The notes under the pieces: model-generated
What the model saw: the letters and a program-made list of their open reading frames with translations, nothing else
Told to the model about the DNA's origin: nothing
Databases searched by the model: none
Part shown: one piece after another, positions 1 to 7,969 of the stretch
How positions within the stretch are numbered: position 1 is the first letter of the stretch
Layout: each line of letters starts with the position of its first letter
Translations under genes and position numbers: made by a program
From: JALYUA01 sp038229875
GTDB lineage: Bacteria; Acidobacteriota; Thermoanaerobaculia; UBA5066; Gp7-AA6
Assembly: GCA_038229875.1 (NCBI GenBank)
Contig: JBBROA010000065.1
Span: forward strand, 1 to 24,628
Reading direction: 5' to 3'
Length of the DNA: 24,628 bases

Positions 1-124
1 CCCGACGAACACTCAGGCCGAAGGCTTCCGCCGCCTTCCGGCGGCTCCAGCCTTCGGCCACTACTCGTCTCACCAATAGCTCTCGACTCTGTGGGGTCGT
101 CTTTGCTTTGCTATGCAGGTTCAT
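1..124 (-). CDS. IS481-family transposase, N-terminal fragment (cut by window edge)
   Basis: Translating the minus strand from the ATG at 122-124 gives 41 residues beginning MNLHSKAKTTPQSRELLVRR and continuing through a KAAEAFGLSVRR stretch to the window edge. The MNLHxxAxxTPxxRExLVRRV opening followed by a helix-turn-helix (AAEAFGLSVRR) is characteristic of IS481/IS3-like DDE transposases, whose N-terminal HTH binds the element ends. An AGGAGG ribosome-binding site sits just upstream of the ATG, at about 132-137. The catalytic DDE core lies outside the window, so whether the element is intact cannot be judged. The reading frame visible here has no stop or shift. Confidence 0.75.
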   Translation of the reverse strand, partial: MNLHSKAKTTPQSRELLVRRVVAEGWSRRKAAEAFGLSVRR

Positions 125-164
125 CCGGGCCTCCTCGTTGGTTCGCTGCCGGCTTCCACCAACA
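1..164 (-). mobile_element. Partial IS481-family insertion sequence, 5' end only
   Basis: The window opens inside an insertion sequence read on the minus strand. It contains the transposase N-terminus (start codon at 124) with about 40 nt of untranslated end sequence before it. The element's outer end probably lies at about 164, where the minus strand begins TGTTGGTGG; IS481-family ends normally start with TGT. The other end and any target duplication lie outside the window, so the boundary is inferred. Kinase-like sequence begins within a few bases of this point. Confidence 0.55.
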
Positions 165-170
165 GCTTCC

Positions 171-766
171 CACCGCTGCGCCCGGGTGAACAACCTCTTG
201 AGCCTTTACATCTAGGAGCCCGCGGGATGGGAGGTCTGGCGGGTGCGCGATTCGCGGCTTTCTCGCGAGGTGGCGATGAAGGTGCTCCCTCGGTCGCCGC
301 CGACCCATCGAGACTGAACGCGGTTCGAGAAGGAGGCGCGGGCGGCCTCAGCGCTGAATCACCCCAGCAGATCGCGGACGGCCTCGCGCGGGCGCACGAG
401 GCCGGGATCGTCCATCGGGACCTGAAACCGGAGAACGTGATGGTGACGAAGGACGGGCTCGTCAAGATCCTTGATTTCGGATTGGCGAAGCAGACAAGAC
501 GGGCTCCGGAAGCGACGAGGCGTCCCCTGGAGCTGCCTTTTCGTGTGTTCCGCGTCGAGCTTGCCACTGGCCGCCGCGAGCCCTGGAGAACGATTGCGCC
601 GCAGGATCCCGCCGGAGTGGGGAGCGCGGATCTGATGCTCGCCGCGGATAGTCGGTCCTACGCATACAACCTCAAGAGGGTTCTACACGACCTCTATCTC
701 GTTGAGGGATTGAAAGAGCTAGCTCTGGCGCCTCCGGCTGAAACTGTGGGTCGGGCTCTCCTGTGA
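171..766 (+). pseudogene. Degraded Pkn-type Ser/Thr protein kinase with C-terminal propeller remnant
   Basis: Pieces of a Hanks-type kinase are recognisable in more than one frame. An N-lobe segment (VWRVRDSRLSREVAMKVLP, from 234) lies in a different frame from the next recognisable part and runs into a stop. A second N-lobe piece (RFEKEARAASALNHP, about 320-364) is again shifted. The catalytic loop HRDLKPEN (413-436) and DFG (473-481) then share one frame. Directly after DFGLAKQ the sequence jumps to what looks like the last propeller blade of acidobacterial kinases (RVELATGRREPW, then YNLKRVLHDLYLVEGLK). The activation segment, the C-lobe, any membrane span and most of the propeller are missing, probably several hundred codons. 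An open frame spans 113-766, but the protein could not fold as a kinase. The IS481 end abuts the 5' side and may have started the decay. Confidence 0.8.
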
Positions 767-803
767 CGAACAGAGGATCCCGAGGACAAACCCCGAGCAG
801 GCC

Positions 804-832
804 TTGACGAAGGTGCGGTCTGAGCAGAGAAT
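804..832 (+). promoter_or_regulatory. Candidate sigma70 promoter for the TonB-dependent receptor
   Basis: TTGACG (804-809) is followed by a 17-bp spacer and GAGAAT (827-832), a 4/6 match to the -10 consensus. Transcription would start near 839 and leave about 85 nt of leader before the receptor start at 924. The match is by eye only. Confidence 0.35.
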
Positions 833-923
833 TCCCCCAACCCGCTTCGCAACGAAACAGACTCGCCGAGCGACAACCGAGCCAGCCCGACCTGCCATTT
901 CCATGCGGAACGAGGAGGTGGGC

Positions 924-3845
924 ATGGGGAATTGTCTGCTCGTTAGCCTGGGCGTTGCGTTTTTCTGCGCTGCGACCGTCCTCGCCCAGACGACCGGAGA
1001 CATCGAGGGTGCGATCGAGGATTCCTCCGGCGCGCGTCTTCCGGGGGTCACGGTCGAGGCGACGAGTCCCCGGATGCAGGGCGCGAGAGTCGAGGTCTCG
1101 GGCCGCGACGGAAGGTACAGGGTCCTGGCGGTGCCGCCTGGCAACTATCGCATCCTGGTGAGCCTCTCGGGGTTCGAGACGGTGGAGGAATTCGTCACCG
1201 TTTCTCTGGACGCGACGTCGACACTGGATCTGAAGCTGAAGTTGGCCGTCAAGGAATCGGTCACGGTCTCTGGAGAGATCCCGCTCGTGGACGTGACCTC
1301 GACGACTTCCGGCACGAACTACACCAATAAGGTCATCGCCAAGCTTCCGGTGGCGCGCAACTACGCCGACATCGTGCGTTCGAATCCGGGCGTCAACACG
1401 GACCGGGGCGAGACGCAGGGGCGCTCACTGGCTTTGACGATTTATGGCGCGACTTCGGTCGAGAACCAGTGGATCATCGACGGCATCAACACGACCAACG
1501 TCATTAAGGGGTTCCAGGGAAAGGCCATCAACAACGAGTTCATTGACGAGGTCGAGGTCAAGACGGGAGGCTACCAGGCGGAATACGGCGGCGCGCTCGG
1601 CGGCATCGTCAACGTGATCACCAAATCCGGGGGAAACACGTTCCGCGGGGACGCGTTTGGGTATTACGAGTCGGAAAGCACTCGGGCGAAACAGGTCGTC
1701 ACGTCAGCGGATTCCCTGACGGGGATGCGCGTCACTCCCACGCGGCGCCTGGACTTTGGCGCGGACCTGGGCGGTTTCATCTTCAAGGACAAGCTGTGGT
1801 TTTTCGCCGCCTATGACCGGATAGACACGCCCGGAAGCACCTCGCGCTATGTCTCGACATCCGCCGTGCCCGACACCCTAGTTTTCCCGATAGACCAGAC
1901 GGACAACCTCTTCGCCGGGAAGCTGACCTGGAACATCGCGAGCGGTTCGAACCTGGTCGCCACCGGTTTCTCTGATCCGTCGAAGATCGGGGGAGCCGCC
2001 CGCGTCGGGACGGGATTAGCAGGCGGTCTCATCTCGAGCCCGGACCCGAGCACGTGGGAGACGCGGCGGGACATCGGTGCTCTCGATGCCGGCCTGCGCT
2101 TCAACCAGCTCTTCGGGGCCTGGGGAGTCCTGACGGCGCAAGCCTCTCGGCACAAGGATCGCTTCGAGCTCACGGCTTCTGGCGCCGGTTCCGCGCTGCG
2201 ACTGGAGGATTGGACTTGCCCTGACGGAACTCCCACGAACCCGTGCGACCAGCCGTTCCAGCCCAACTCCGTCACGGGAGGCCTCGGGTATGTCGGCGGT
2301 CCCAACCAGAGGAACACGTCCCAACGAGACCAGTACCGACTGGACGCCGCTCTCTATCTGGCAAACCACGAGATAAAGCTCGGCGGAGACTACCGGAGAG
2401 GAAAGACGCGCGCCGTCACCTCGATCACCGGCGGGCAGCTCGTCCAAGAGTTCAACGAGTTCGGGCAGGACTATTACGCCCACTTCTTCTACTCGAAGAG
2501 CCTGACTGATCTGACTCCCGTGGACGACATCAACGAAGCCCGATTGATTGAGCCCGGCTTCTATCTTCAGGACTCCTGGAAAGTCTCTCCGGGTCTGACC
2601 GTCAAGGCCGGGATCCGGTGGGACCAGGAAGACATGCGCAACTCCCTGGGCCAGACAGTGCTGAAGACCACTGCCGAGTGGCAGCCTCGCCTCGGGGTTG
2701 TCTGGGATCCCGCCGGGAACGGAAGAACGAAGGTTTATGCCTCCGCGGGGAGGTTCTACTACTCGATGCCGACTGCTCTTTCCGTCTTCTCCTACGGGAC
2801 GACGACTTCCGGAATTACCTTCAACTTTAAACCCTCCGACGAGACACAGGATCCCCGCGTCATCGGACACGAGAAGCCGTTCGTCTCGGTTCAGGGCTTC
2901 GGGGAGCCCGTGGACACTCAGTTGAAGGGGATCTATCAGGACGAGTTGACCCTCGGAATTGAGAAGCTTCTGGACCCGACGTTCTCCGTCAGTCTCAAGG
3001 GGACGTACCGGCAGCTCGGCCGTGTGATCGAGGACCGGTGCGACCTCGACTACACGGTGCCCGAGAACAACTTCTTTTCCTGTGCCATTGTGAACCTCGG
3101 CTCCAACAGTAAGTACGCTCGAGGGGACTTCGCCAGCTGTAACGGGCTGGACGGAAAATATTACGAGTGCCAGCAGGGCGCCCCGCCCACGCTCCCGGCG
3201 CGGCGTCTTTATCGAGGCGTCGAGTTGCTCGGCAGGAAGTCTTTGAGCGAGAAGCTGTGGCTCCAGGCTTCGTACATTTACTCTTCGTTGCGGGGCAACT
3301 ACGACGGCTTCGTCAACCAGGACTCCGGACAGACAACACCGGGCGTCAGCGCGGACTTCGACTACCCGCAGTTCGAGCACAACAACTATGGGCGGCTGTT
3401 TCTCGACAGGCCGCACAGCGCGCGCCTGGACGCGAGCTACACGACACCCTTCAAGCTTTTCGTCGGCTTGCAGGCCTATGTCCAATCCGGCGCTCCCTTA
3501 AACAGGCTGGGCTACTTCAACGGGGGCTACGGCGCCGCGATCTATCTCGTGCCGAGAGGCAGCGCCAAAACACTGCCGACGCTGTGGGAAGCCAACCTGA
3601 CTATCGGCTATCCGATCGCGGTCGGGCCGGTGACGATGAGCCTCCAGGCGTACGTCTTCAACGTCTTCAACAACCAGATCGAGACCCAGGAAAACGTCTT
3701 CTACACGGCCCGCCAACCCCCGAACTATCCGGCCAGCCTCTACAATCCCGACGTGCCGGCCGACAAGGTCTTCGCCAACTACGGAAAGATCCTGGCGCGC
3801 CAGAGCCCGAGGCTCTTCCGCACCGCTGTGCGGATCTCCTTCTGA
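924..3845 (+). CDS. Oar-type TonB-dependent outer-membrane receptor with carboxypeptidase-like N-terminal domain
   Basis: This 973-residue protein should form a 22-strand outer-membrane beta-barrel that imports a large or scarce ligand using TonB energy. A signal peptide spans residues 1-21 (hydrophobic GVAFFCAATVLA, cleavage before QTTG). A CarboxypepD_reg-like beta-sandwich follows (about 22-110, with the typical GARLPGVTVEATSP and YRVLAVPPGNYRI). The plug comes next, with IDGINTTNV, EVEVKTGGYQAEYGGALGG and NVITKSGGN. The barrel runs to a terminal phenylalanine (RTAVRISF), as expected for outer-membrane insertion. Two cysteine pairs lie in likely surface loops (TCPDGTPTNPC, and a group near 3040-3170). 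The ATG at 924 is chosen because AGGAGG precedes it by about 6 nt and it places the signal peptide at the N-terminus; an ATG at 903 is possible. The ligand cannot be told from sequence. The gene stands alone, with no substrate-binding SusD partner. Confidence 0.9.
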   Translation: MGNCLLVSLGVAFFCAATVLAQTTGDIEGAIEDSSGARLPGVTVEATSPRMQGARVEVSGRDGRYRVLAVPPGNYRILVSLSGFETVEEFVTVSLDATSTLDLKLKLAVKESVTVSGEIPLVDVTSTTSGTNYTNKVIAKLPVARNYADIVRSNPGVNTDRGETQGRSLALTIYGATSVENQWIIDGINTTNVIKGFQGKAINNEFIDEVEVKTGGYQAEYGGALGGIVNVITKSGGNTFRGDAFGYYESESTRAKQVVTSADSLTGMRVTPTRRLDFGADLGGFIFKDKLWFFAAYDRIDTPGSTSRYVSTSAVPDTLVFPIDQTDNLFAGKLTWNIASGSNLVATGFSDPSKIGGAARVGTGLAGGLISSPDPSTWETRRDIGALDAGLRFNQLFGAWGVLTAQASRHKDRFELTASGAGSALRLEDWTCPDGTPTNPCDQPFQPNSVTGGLGYVGGPNQRNTSQRDQYRLDAALYLANHEIKLGGDYRRGKTRAVTSITGGQLVQEFNEFGQDYYAHFFYSKSLTDLTPVDDINEARLIEPGFYLQDSWKVSPGLTVKAGIRWDQEDMRNSLGQTVLKTTAEWQPRLGVVWDPAGNGRTKVYASAGRFYYSMPTALSVFSYGTTTSGITFNFKPSDETQDPRVIGHEKPFVSVQGFGEPVDTQLKGIYQDELTLGIEKLLDPTFSVSLKGTYRQLGRVIEDRCDLDYTVPENNFFSCAIVNLGSNSKYARGDFASCNGLDGKYYECQQGAPPTLPARRLYRGVELLGRKSLSEKLWLQASYIYSSLRGNYDGFVNQDSGQTTPGVSADFDYPQFEHNNYGRLFLDRPHSARLDASYTTPFKLFVGLQAYVQSGAPLNRLGYFNGGYGAAIYLVPRGSAKTLPTLWEANLTIGYPIAVGPVTMSLQAYVFNVFNNQIETQENVFYTARQPPNYPASLYNPDVPADKVFANYGKILARQSPRLFRTAVRISF

Positions 3846-3894
3846 GGACGGCGAGGCCCGGCCATTTGCCGTAGATTGCCGCCCCTGCGAGGAG

Positions 3895-3916
3895 AATGAC
3901 GTTCGCGTCATTTATT
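3895..3916 (+). terminator. Candidate intrinsic terminator after the TonB-dependent receptor
   Basis: A perfect 7-bp stem, AATGACG (3895-3901) and CGTCATT (3906-3912), encloses a TTCG tetraloop and is followed by TATT. It lies 50 bp after the receptor stop. The stem is short and the T-tract weak. Confidence 0.45.
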
Positions 3917-4183
3917 CGTCCGCGTCCTCATGGCTTGCCAGACGAAACTCGGCTCCGGGAACAGTCCGTGCTCCGCGCAGGCGATTCAAGATTCGCTGAA
4001 GAATGGGGAGTCCCGTAAGACGTCTTCGCCGATCCTCGCGTCGCAGGTATCCCTCCCGCGCCTCCAGGACCGGCAGTTCGACGTTTGCGCCGCCGTCAGG
4101 GGTTTAGGGCTTCGAGCGTTCTCGTGCTGGCCCCATGGTTTCCTGGGTGTGCGTTACCGAGTCAGCTGACCGTCCTCGGCGCC
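3917..4183. other. Non-coding stretch with no recognisable gene
   Basis: Between the receptor terminator and the vapBC promoter I see no convincing gene. An open frame at 3930-4169 on the plus strand (79 codons) resembles no family I know. The minus strand gives short Arg- and Leu-rich frames that also resemble nothing known. No tRNA cloverleaf or repeat was seen. It may hold decayed sequence. Confidence 0.5.
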
Positions 4184-4212
4184 TTGACATCAGATGAGAA
4201 TAATATTAGCAT
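4184..4212 (+). promoter_or_regulatory. vapBC promoter with overlapping palindrome (possible autoregulatory operator)
   Basis: A perfect TTGACA (4184-4189) is followed by a 17-bp spacer and TAGCAT (4207-4212, 4/6 match). The predicted start of transcription is about 4219, 2 nt before the vapB ATG, so the mRNA would be close to leaderless. The 8-bp palindrome TAATATTA (4201-4208) overlaps the -10 region. VapB ribbon-helix-helix antitoxins usually bind palindromes over their own promoter, so this is a reasonable operator candidate. The patch is strikingly AT-rich compared with its surroundings. Confidence 0.5.
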
Positions 4213-4220
4213 CAAACATC

Positions 4221-4454
4221 ATGAGGACGACACTTGATATCGACGCCCCTATCCTTCGGGAGATCAAGGCGCTCCAGAAGAAGCAGGGCCGGTCGATGGG
4301 ACGGATCGTGACCGATCTCTTAGCCGATGCCCTGGCTCGGCGGGGTCCCGTGCCAGCACAGGAATTCCGCTGGATTTCCCGCCCGATGCGACCGCTTGTG
4401 GATCTGCCCGACAAGGAGGCGGTGTACCGGGCACTGGATTCGGACCGCGGTTGA
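4221..4454 (+). CDS. vapB: VapB-type ribbon-helix-helix antitoxin
   Basis: A 77-residue protein that should neutralise the adjacent PIN toxin and repress its own operon. Residues 1-42 fit a ribbon-helix-helix fold: strand MRTTLDIDAP, helix ILREIKALQKKQ, turn GRSMG, helix RIVTDLLADALARR. The C-terminal part (EFRWISRPMRPLVDLPDKEA) looks like the extended toxin-binding tail. I choose the ATG at 4221 rather than 4194 because the family usually begins MRTTLDID and the promoter's predicted start lies only 2 nt upstream. There is no Shine-Dalgarno sequence. The stop TGA overlaps the TTG start of the toxin gene (TTGA at 4451-4454), so the two are translationally coupled. Confidence 0.85.
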   Translation: MRTTLDIDAPILREIKALQKKQGRSMGRIVTDLLADALARRGPVPAQEFRWISRPMRPLVDLPDKEAVYRALDSDRG

Positions 4455-4885
4455 GCTACTCCGTCGACGTCAACCTCTTGCTCTACGCGTCGGACCGAGC
4501 GAGCCCTCAAAATCCCGCGGCCCTCCGCTTTCTCGAGGGGCGGCGGTCCAATCCGGAGCTGTTCTGCATCGCCTGGCCGACGTTGATGTCGTATCTGCGC
4601 ATCGCGACCCACGCGAGCATTTTTGCAGAACCGCTTTCACCCCCGGAGGCCCTCGGGAATGTCTCGGCGCTTCTCGGCTTGCGCCAGGCCCGCGCGCTAT
4701 CGGAGCAAGAGGGATTCTTAGACGTGTACCGCGAGGTCGCTGGGAGCTTCCCCGTGCGGGGCAACCTGGTCCCCGACGCCCACCTCGCGGCGATCCTTCG
4801 ACAGCACGGCGTCCGCACGCTGTACACGAGCGACGTCGACTTTCGGAAGTTCGACTTTCTGGAAGTGCGCGATCCGCTGACCTGA
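4451..4885 (+). CDS. vapC: VapC-family PIN-domain ribonuclease toxin
   Basis: A 144-residue PIN-domain protein. Free VapC toxins are Mg2+-dependent RNases that cut tRNA or rRNA and halt translation. The acidic residues expected to bind metal are present: D6 in SVDVNLLLYASD, D109 in GNLVPDAHLAAI, and D128/D130 in YTSDVDF. The usual glutamate of the second helix is not obvious in WPTLMSYLRIATH; this subfamily often has the same segment. The start is a TTG inside the vapB stop (TTGA), the only start giving the full N-terminal strand. The C-terminus FRKFDFLEVRDPLT matches the subfamily end, so it looks complete. Toxin after antitoxin is the normal vapBC order. Confidence 0.85.
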   Translation: MSYSVDVNLLLYASDRASPQNPAALRFLEGRRSNPELFCIAWPTLMSYLRIATHASIFAEPLSPPEALGNVSALLGLRQARALSEQEGFLDVYREVAGSFPVRGNLVPDAHLAAILRQHGVRTLYTSDVDFRKFDFLEVRDPLT

Positions 4886-4914
4886 GGGCCGTTTGCACGA
4901 CCAGGCCGAGGCCG

Positions 4915-4957
4915 TCGAGAACGTGTCAATTCCGCGGCGCTCAGTCGGCGTTCTCGA
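4915..4957. terminator. Inverted repeat between convergent vapC and DUF1501 genes
   Basis: TCGAGAACG (4915-4923) and CGTTCTCGA (4949-4957) form a perfect 9-bp inverted repeat around a 25-nt loop, filling the gap between two convergent genes. Its position suits a bidirectional terminator. Neither side has a clear T-tract, so a factor-dependent or mRNA-end-stabilising role is equally possible. Confidence 0.3.
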
Positions 4958-4959
4958 GA

Positions 4960-6207
4960 TCACCCTGCGATGATGCCCAGCCGCTTCTTTTCGACGAGCT
5001 CGTAGCCTGGGAAGACCGGCTTCAAGTCCTTGACGGCCAACCGCTTCGAAAGGATTTCCGCGAAGACATCGCGGAAGTCGGTCGTGACCTCGAGGTCGCG
5101 GTTTTCGTAGAGGTGCGAGGAGTCCAAGCCGGGCCACCGGCCGTAGATCTTGCCGCCCTTTACGCCGCCGCCCGCGACGAGCATCACGTTGGCGTGGCCG
5201 TGGTCCGTCCCGCGGTTTCCGTTTTCGCGCACCGTGCGGCCGAACTCCGACATCGTGACGAGCGTGACGTCCGCCATTCGGGATCCGAGGTCCTTCGCGA
5301 ACGCCGCGATTCCCTGGCCGTAGTCGCGAAGCCGGTTGGAGAGCTGACCGTTGACTCCGCCTTCCCCGGCGTGCGTGTCCCATCCGCCGATGTCGGTGAA
5401 GGCGATCTCCATCCCGACATTCGCCTTGATCAGCTGGGCGATCTGCTTCAGAGAATTTCCGAACGGGCCCTTCGGATAATCGGCTCCATTTTCCGGGCTG
5501 ATTTTCGAGGGATCGGCGGATTTCAAAATCTTCACGGCCTCGAAGGAGTCCCGGGCCGTTCCCTGGAGAGTTCCGGCCACCGTGTCGGCGTACATGGATT
5601 CGAACGAGTCCGAAGCGGCGCCGCTCGACTCTCCGCCGCGAATTCCGAACTCGGAGACGTTCGTCATGGAGACGGCGCCGGCGGAGCCCGAGAGGATGCG
5701 CGGCAGGGAGGGCGAGACGGCCAGGGCGCGGAGAGGAGAAGGTTTCGGCACCGTCTTCCCGGCGATTGCGCGCGAAAGAAAACCGTCCGTGGTCGACTTC
5801 ACGCCCGGAGTGCCGGACTCCATGAAATCCTGGGCGTCGAAATGAGAGCGGGTCGCGTCGGGGCTTCCCACCGCATGCACGAACGCCGCGGAGCCGTCCT
5901 TGAACAGAGGAAGCACGGGCGAGAGAGACGGATGAAGGCCGAAGAAGCCGTCCAGGTCCAGGGCCGCGCCCTCTCCGGAGCCTGGCCGCGGAATCGCGAT
6001 CGAAGGGCGCGCTTCGTAATACGCCTTCTCCGCGAAGGGGACGACCACGTTCAAGCCGTCGACGGCCCCCCGCTGAAAGATCGCGACGAGGACGCGCCGG
6101 CTCGCCGGAGTGCCCGCTGAAGCCATGCGGACGAAGACGTTCGGCAGGAAACCGCCGGCCACGACCGCGAGCCCCGTCGATTTCAAAAACAGCCGGCGGT
6201 TCAGCAT
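4960..6207 (-). CDS. DUF1501 family exported protein (Tat signal)
   Basis: A 415-residue member of DUF1501, an alkaline-phosphatase/sulfatase-fold family of unknown biochemical role. The N-terminus NRRLFLKSTGLAVVAGGFLP carries twin arginines (R4, R5) followed by a hydrophobic stretch, typical of Tat export after folding. Family motifs are visible: FQRGAVDGLNVVVPF near residue 45, SHFDAQDFMESG, DIGGWDTHAGEGG, MSEFGRTVRENG and TDHGHANVMLVAGG; the His and Asp residues would make a metal site. A GGGAGA ribosome-binding site lies about 8 nt before the ATG. It follows the DUF1800 gene by 37 nt in the same direction, the standard pairing for these two families, which suggests an envelope complex. 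Length is typical of the family. Confidence 0.88.
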   Translation of the reverse strand: MLNRRLFLKSTGLAVVAGGFLPNVFVRMASAGTPASRRVLVAIFQRGAVDGLNVVVPFAEKAYYEARPSIAIPRPGSGEGAALDLDGFFGLHPSLSPVLPLFKDGSAAFVHAVGSPDATRSHFDAQDFMESGTPGVKSTTDGFLSRAIAGKTVPKPSPLRALAVSPSLPRILSGSAGAVSMTNVSEFGIRGGESSGAASDSFESMYADTVAGTLQGTARDSFEAVKILKSADPSKISPENGADYPKGPFGNSLKQIAQLIKANVGMEIAFTDIGGWDTHAGEGGVNGQLSNRLRDYGQGIAAFAKDLGSRMADVTLVTMSEFGRTVRENGNRGTDHGHANVMLVAGGGVKGGKIYGRWPGLDSSHLYENRDLEVTTDFRDVFAEILSKRLAVKDLKPVFPGYELVEKKRLGIIAG

Positions 6208-6244
6208 AGGTCTCCCGGTTTTCTGGTTGCGCGGTCGATTTCGG

Positions 6245-7969
6245 TCATTGTTTCTGGAACTCGGGGCTGCCGAGGATCAGCCCCGCGATCAGCGCGATCT
6301 GTGTGTTGGCCGAAGGGTCGTCGGCCGGCGCGGTCCGGACCTCGAGTTGTTTTGCAATGGTGGCCCGGGTGGCCGGCGTCAGGTCCCCGGCGATCAGGAC
6401 TTTCGCCAGCGCTTCGAGCGAGCGCGCCGGATCGGCGGCGTCCGCGGCGGGAATCAGACGAGCGATGTCGACCGAAGTTCCCGGCAGCTTGTTCGCCGAA
6501 AGCGCGAGGGCAAAGTTCAACCGGGAAACCAGCGAGCCCGTGTTCACCCAGGCCGACGCAGCGTCCGAGTAGCCGGTGGGCGGCTGGCACAGGTAGAGCG
6601 GCTCGCCCATCTGAGCGATCTGCTTCAGCACGGGGACGCGACCGTTGGTCTCGGCGCCGGTCGCGCGAATCGCGGAAGCCACGTACTCGAAGGGGGACTT
6701 CACCTTTCCGCGGTAGAAAGTTCGGTCGAAGAACTCCGGGCTCTCGATCAGAGCCCGGACGGTCTGACGCAGGTCGCCGTCGGTCGCGAGGAACTTCTTC
6801 GCCACGCGGTCCACGACCGCAGCGGGGGGATCGTCCGACAGGAACCTCTCGACGAGCTGCCGCGCGATGTGGCGCGCCGTCGCCGGGTGCCGCGCCAGGC
6901 GGCGGATGATCTCTTCTCCCTCTTCGATGCCGCCGCCGGCCGAGAACGTGTGCCCGAGGACGGTCTTCGCGCCGATGTCGTGCACTCGCTCGCGGAAGAC
7001 GAAGCCGCCGCCCTCCCGCTCGAGCGACCAGCCGGTCAGGACCCGGGCGAGGTCCGTGACGTCCTTCTGGGTGTATCCGCCGTCGACGCCGAGGGTGTGA
7101 AGCTCCATCAGCTCGCGGGCGTAGTTTTCGTTCAAGCCGCCCCTTCGAACCACGCGCACCACCGTTCCCGATTCCTCGGACATCGCCTCGGCGGCGGCGC
7201 GTCGGGCGGCCGCCCGCGCGGGGACCGGCGGGCGATGCTCCGGGTCCGCGACGGACTGCGCGTTGTCGAGATAAAACAGCATCGCCGGCGACTTCGCGGT
7301 GGCGAGGAGCAGGTCCTCGAAGCGTCCCCAGATCCGGGGCCTCACGACGTCCCGTTCGAACGAGGTGGTGAGGACACGGTCGAGACCCTTCGCCGCGTAC
7401 ACGTTGAAGTGGTTCATCCAGAAATCGACGAGGACTTCGTTCAACTGGCGCTCGGAGTAGGCGGCGCGGAGGACCCGGGCGGAAGAGAGCTCCTCGATCA
7501 CGCGCCGCGGACGTTTCTCGGGCGCGATTTTTTCCTGAGCTTCGGCAGCCTCTTCCCGTGTCATGGGGATCTCGTTCGCGGATGCGGGTGAGGAGGCCAG
7601 CCGGCGCTGCCGCCGGGCGTCGCGGACCGGTTTTTCGTAGACGTTGAAGATCTCTTCACTCGACATCGCAAGCGTCGGAAGATTCTGGAGCCGCGCCGGC
7701 AGAAGCGTGTCCGCGACCGTCTCGGGAGCGAGCTGCGAGTCGATCCATCGGGAGACCCCCATCTCGAGCACGCGGTCGACCTCGCCCGGGCGGGGGCCGA
7801 ATGCCAGGCGGTTCAAGGCCTGCAGGGCCTGTTCGCGGCTCGACATCGACGCGGTCGCCGCGGTTCGCGGTGCGGCGGGGACAGCCAGGATCGGCGAGCC
7901 GGCCGAGGCCGACAGCGTCCCGGCGAGGAGAAGCGCGATGCCTCGACGCGTGTTGCGGACTGTTGCCAT
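6245..7969 (-). CDS. DUF1800 family exported protein
   Basis: A 574-residue DUF1800 protein, usually encoded just before a DUF1501 partner as here. The function is unknown; an extracytoplasmic role is assumed. The chosen ATG (7969) gives an N-terminal Sec-like signal (RRGIALLLAGTLSASAGS) directly followed by the family. Signature segments are present: ALNRLAFGPRPGEVDRVLEMG near the N-terminus, DFWMNHFNVYA, and NENYARELMELHTLGVDGGY followed by LARVLTGW. The C-terminus ends ALIAGLILGSPEFQKQ, as in homologues. An ATG at 8017 has a better purine run upstream and cannot be excluded; the frame stays open to 8101. It is transcribed divergently from purF and is probably the first gene of a two-gene operon. 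Confidence 0.87.
   Translation of the reverse strand: MATVRNTRRGIALLLAGTLSASAGSPILAVPAAPRTAATASMSSREQALQALNRLAFGPRPGEVDRVLEMGVSRWIDSQLAPETVADTLLPARLQNLPTLAMSSEEIFNVYEKPVRDARRQRRLASSPASANEIPMTREEAAEAQEKIAPEKRPRRVIEELSSARVLRAAYSERQLNEVLVDFWMNHFNVYAAKGLDRVLTTSFERDVVRPRIWGRFEDLLLATAKSPAMLFYLDNAQSVADPEHRPPVPARAAARRAAAEAMSEESGTVVRVVRRGGLNENYARELMELHTLGVDGGYTQKDVTDLARVLTGWSLEREGGGFVFRERVHDIGAKTVLGHTFSAGGGIEEGEEIIRRLARHPATARHIARQLVERFLSDDPPAAVVDRVAKKFLATDGDLRQTVRALIESPEFFDRTFYRGKVKSPFEYVASAIRATGAETNGRVPVLKQIAQMGEPLYLCQPPTGYSDAASAWVNTGSLVSRLNFALALSANKLPGTSVDIARLIPAADAADPARSLEALAKVLIAGDLTPATRATIAKQLEVRTAPADDPSANTQIALIAGLILGSPEFQKQ

Noticed and set aside
113..766. Open frame of 217 codons spanning a kinase catalytic loop
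   Set aside because: It joins pieces of a kinase from different parts of the protein, lacks most of the N-lobe in the right frame and all of the C-lobe, so it is annotated as a pseudogene rather than a gene.
2016..3485. Long minus-strand open frame (489 codons) antisense to the TonB receptor
   Set aside because: High-GC shadow frame; the plus-strand product is an unmistakable outer-membrane receptor over the same bases.
3930..4169. 79-codon plus-strand open frame after the TonB receptor
   Set aside because: No ribosome-binding site, no family resemblance, and its low-complexity Ser/Arg-rich content looks like non-coding DNA.
4327..6120. 597-codon plus-strand open frame across vapC and DUF1501
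   Set aside because: Arg/Gly-rich shadow of two well-supported genes; no start signal or family match.
6110..7591. 493-codon plus-strand open frame opposite DUF1800
   Set aside because: Shadow of the DUF1800 gene, which has clear family motifs on the minus strand.
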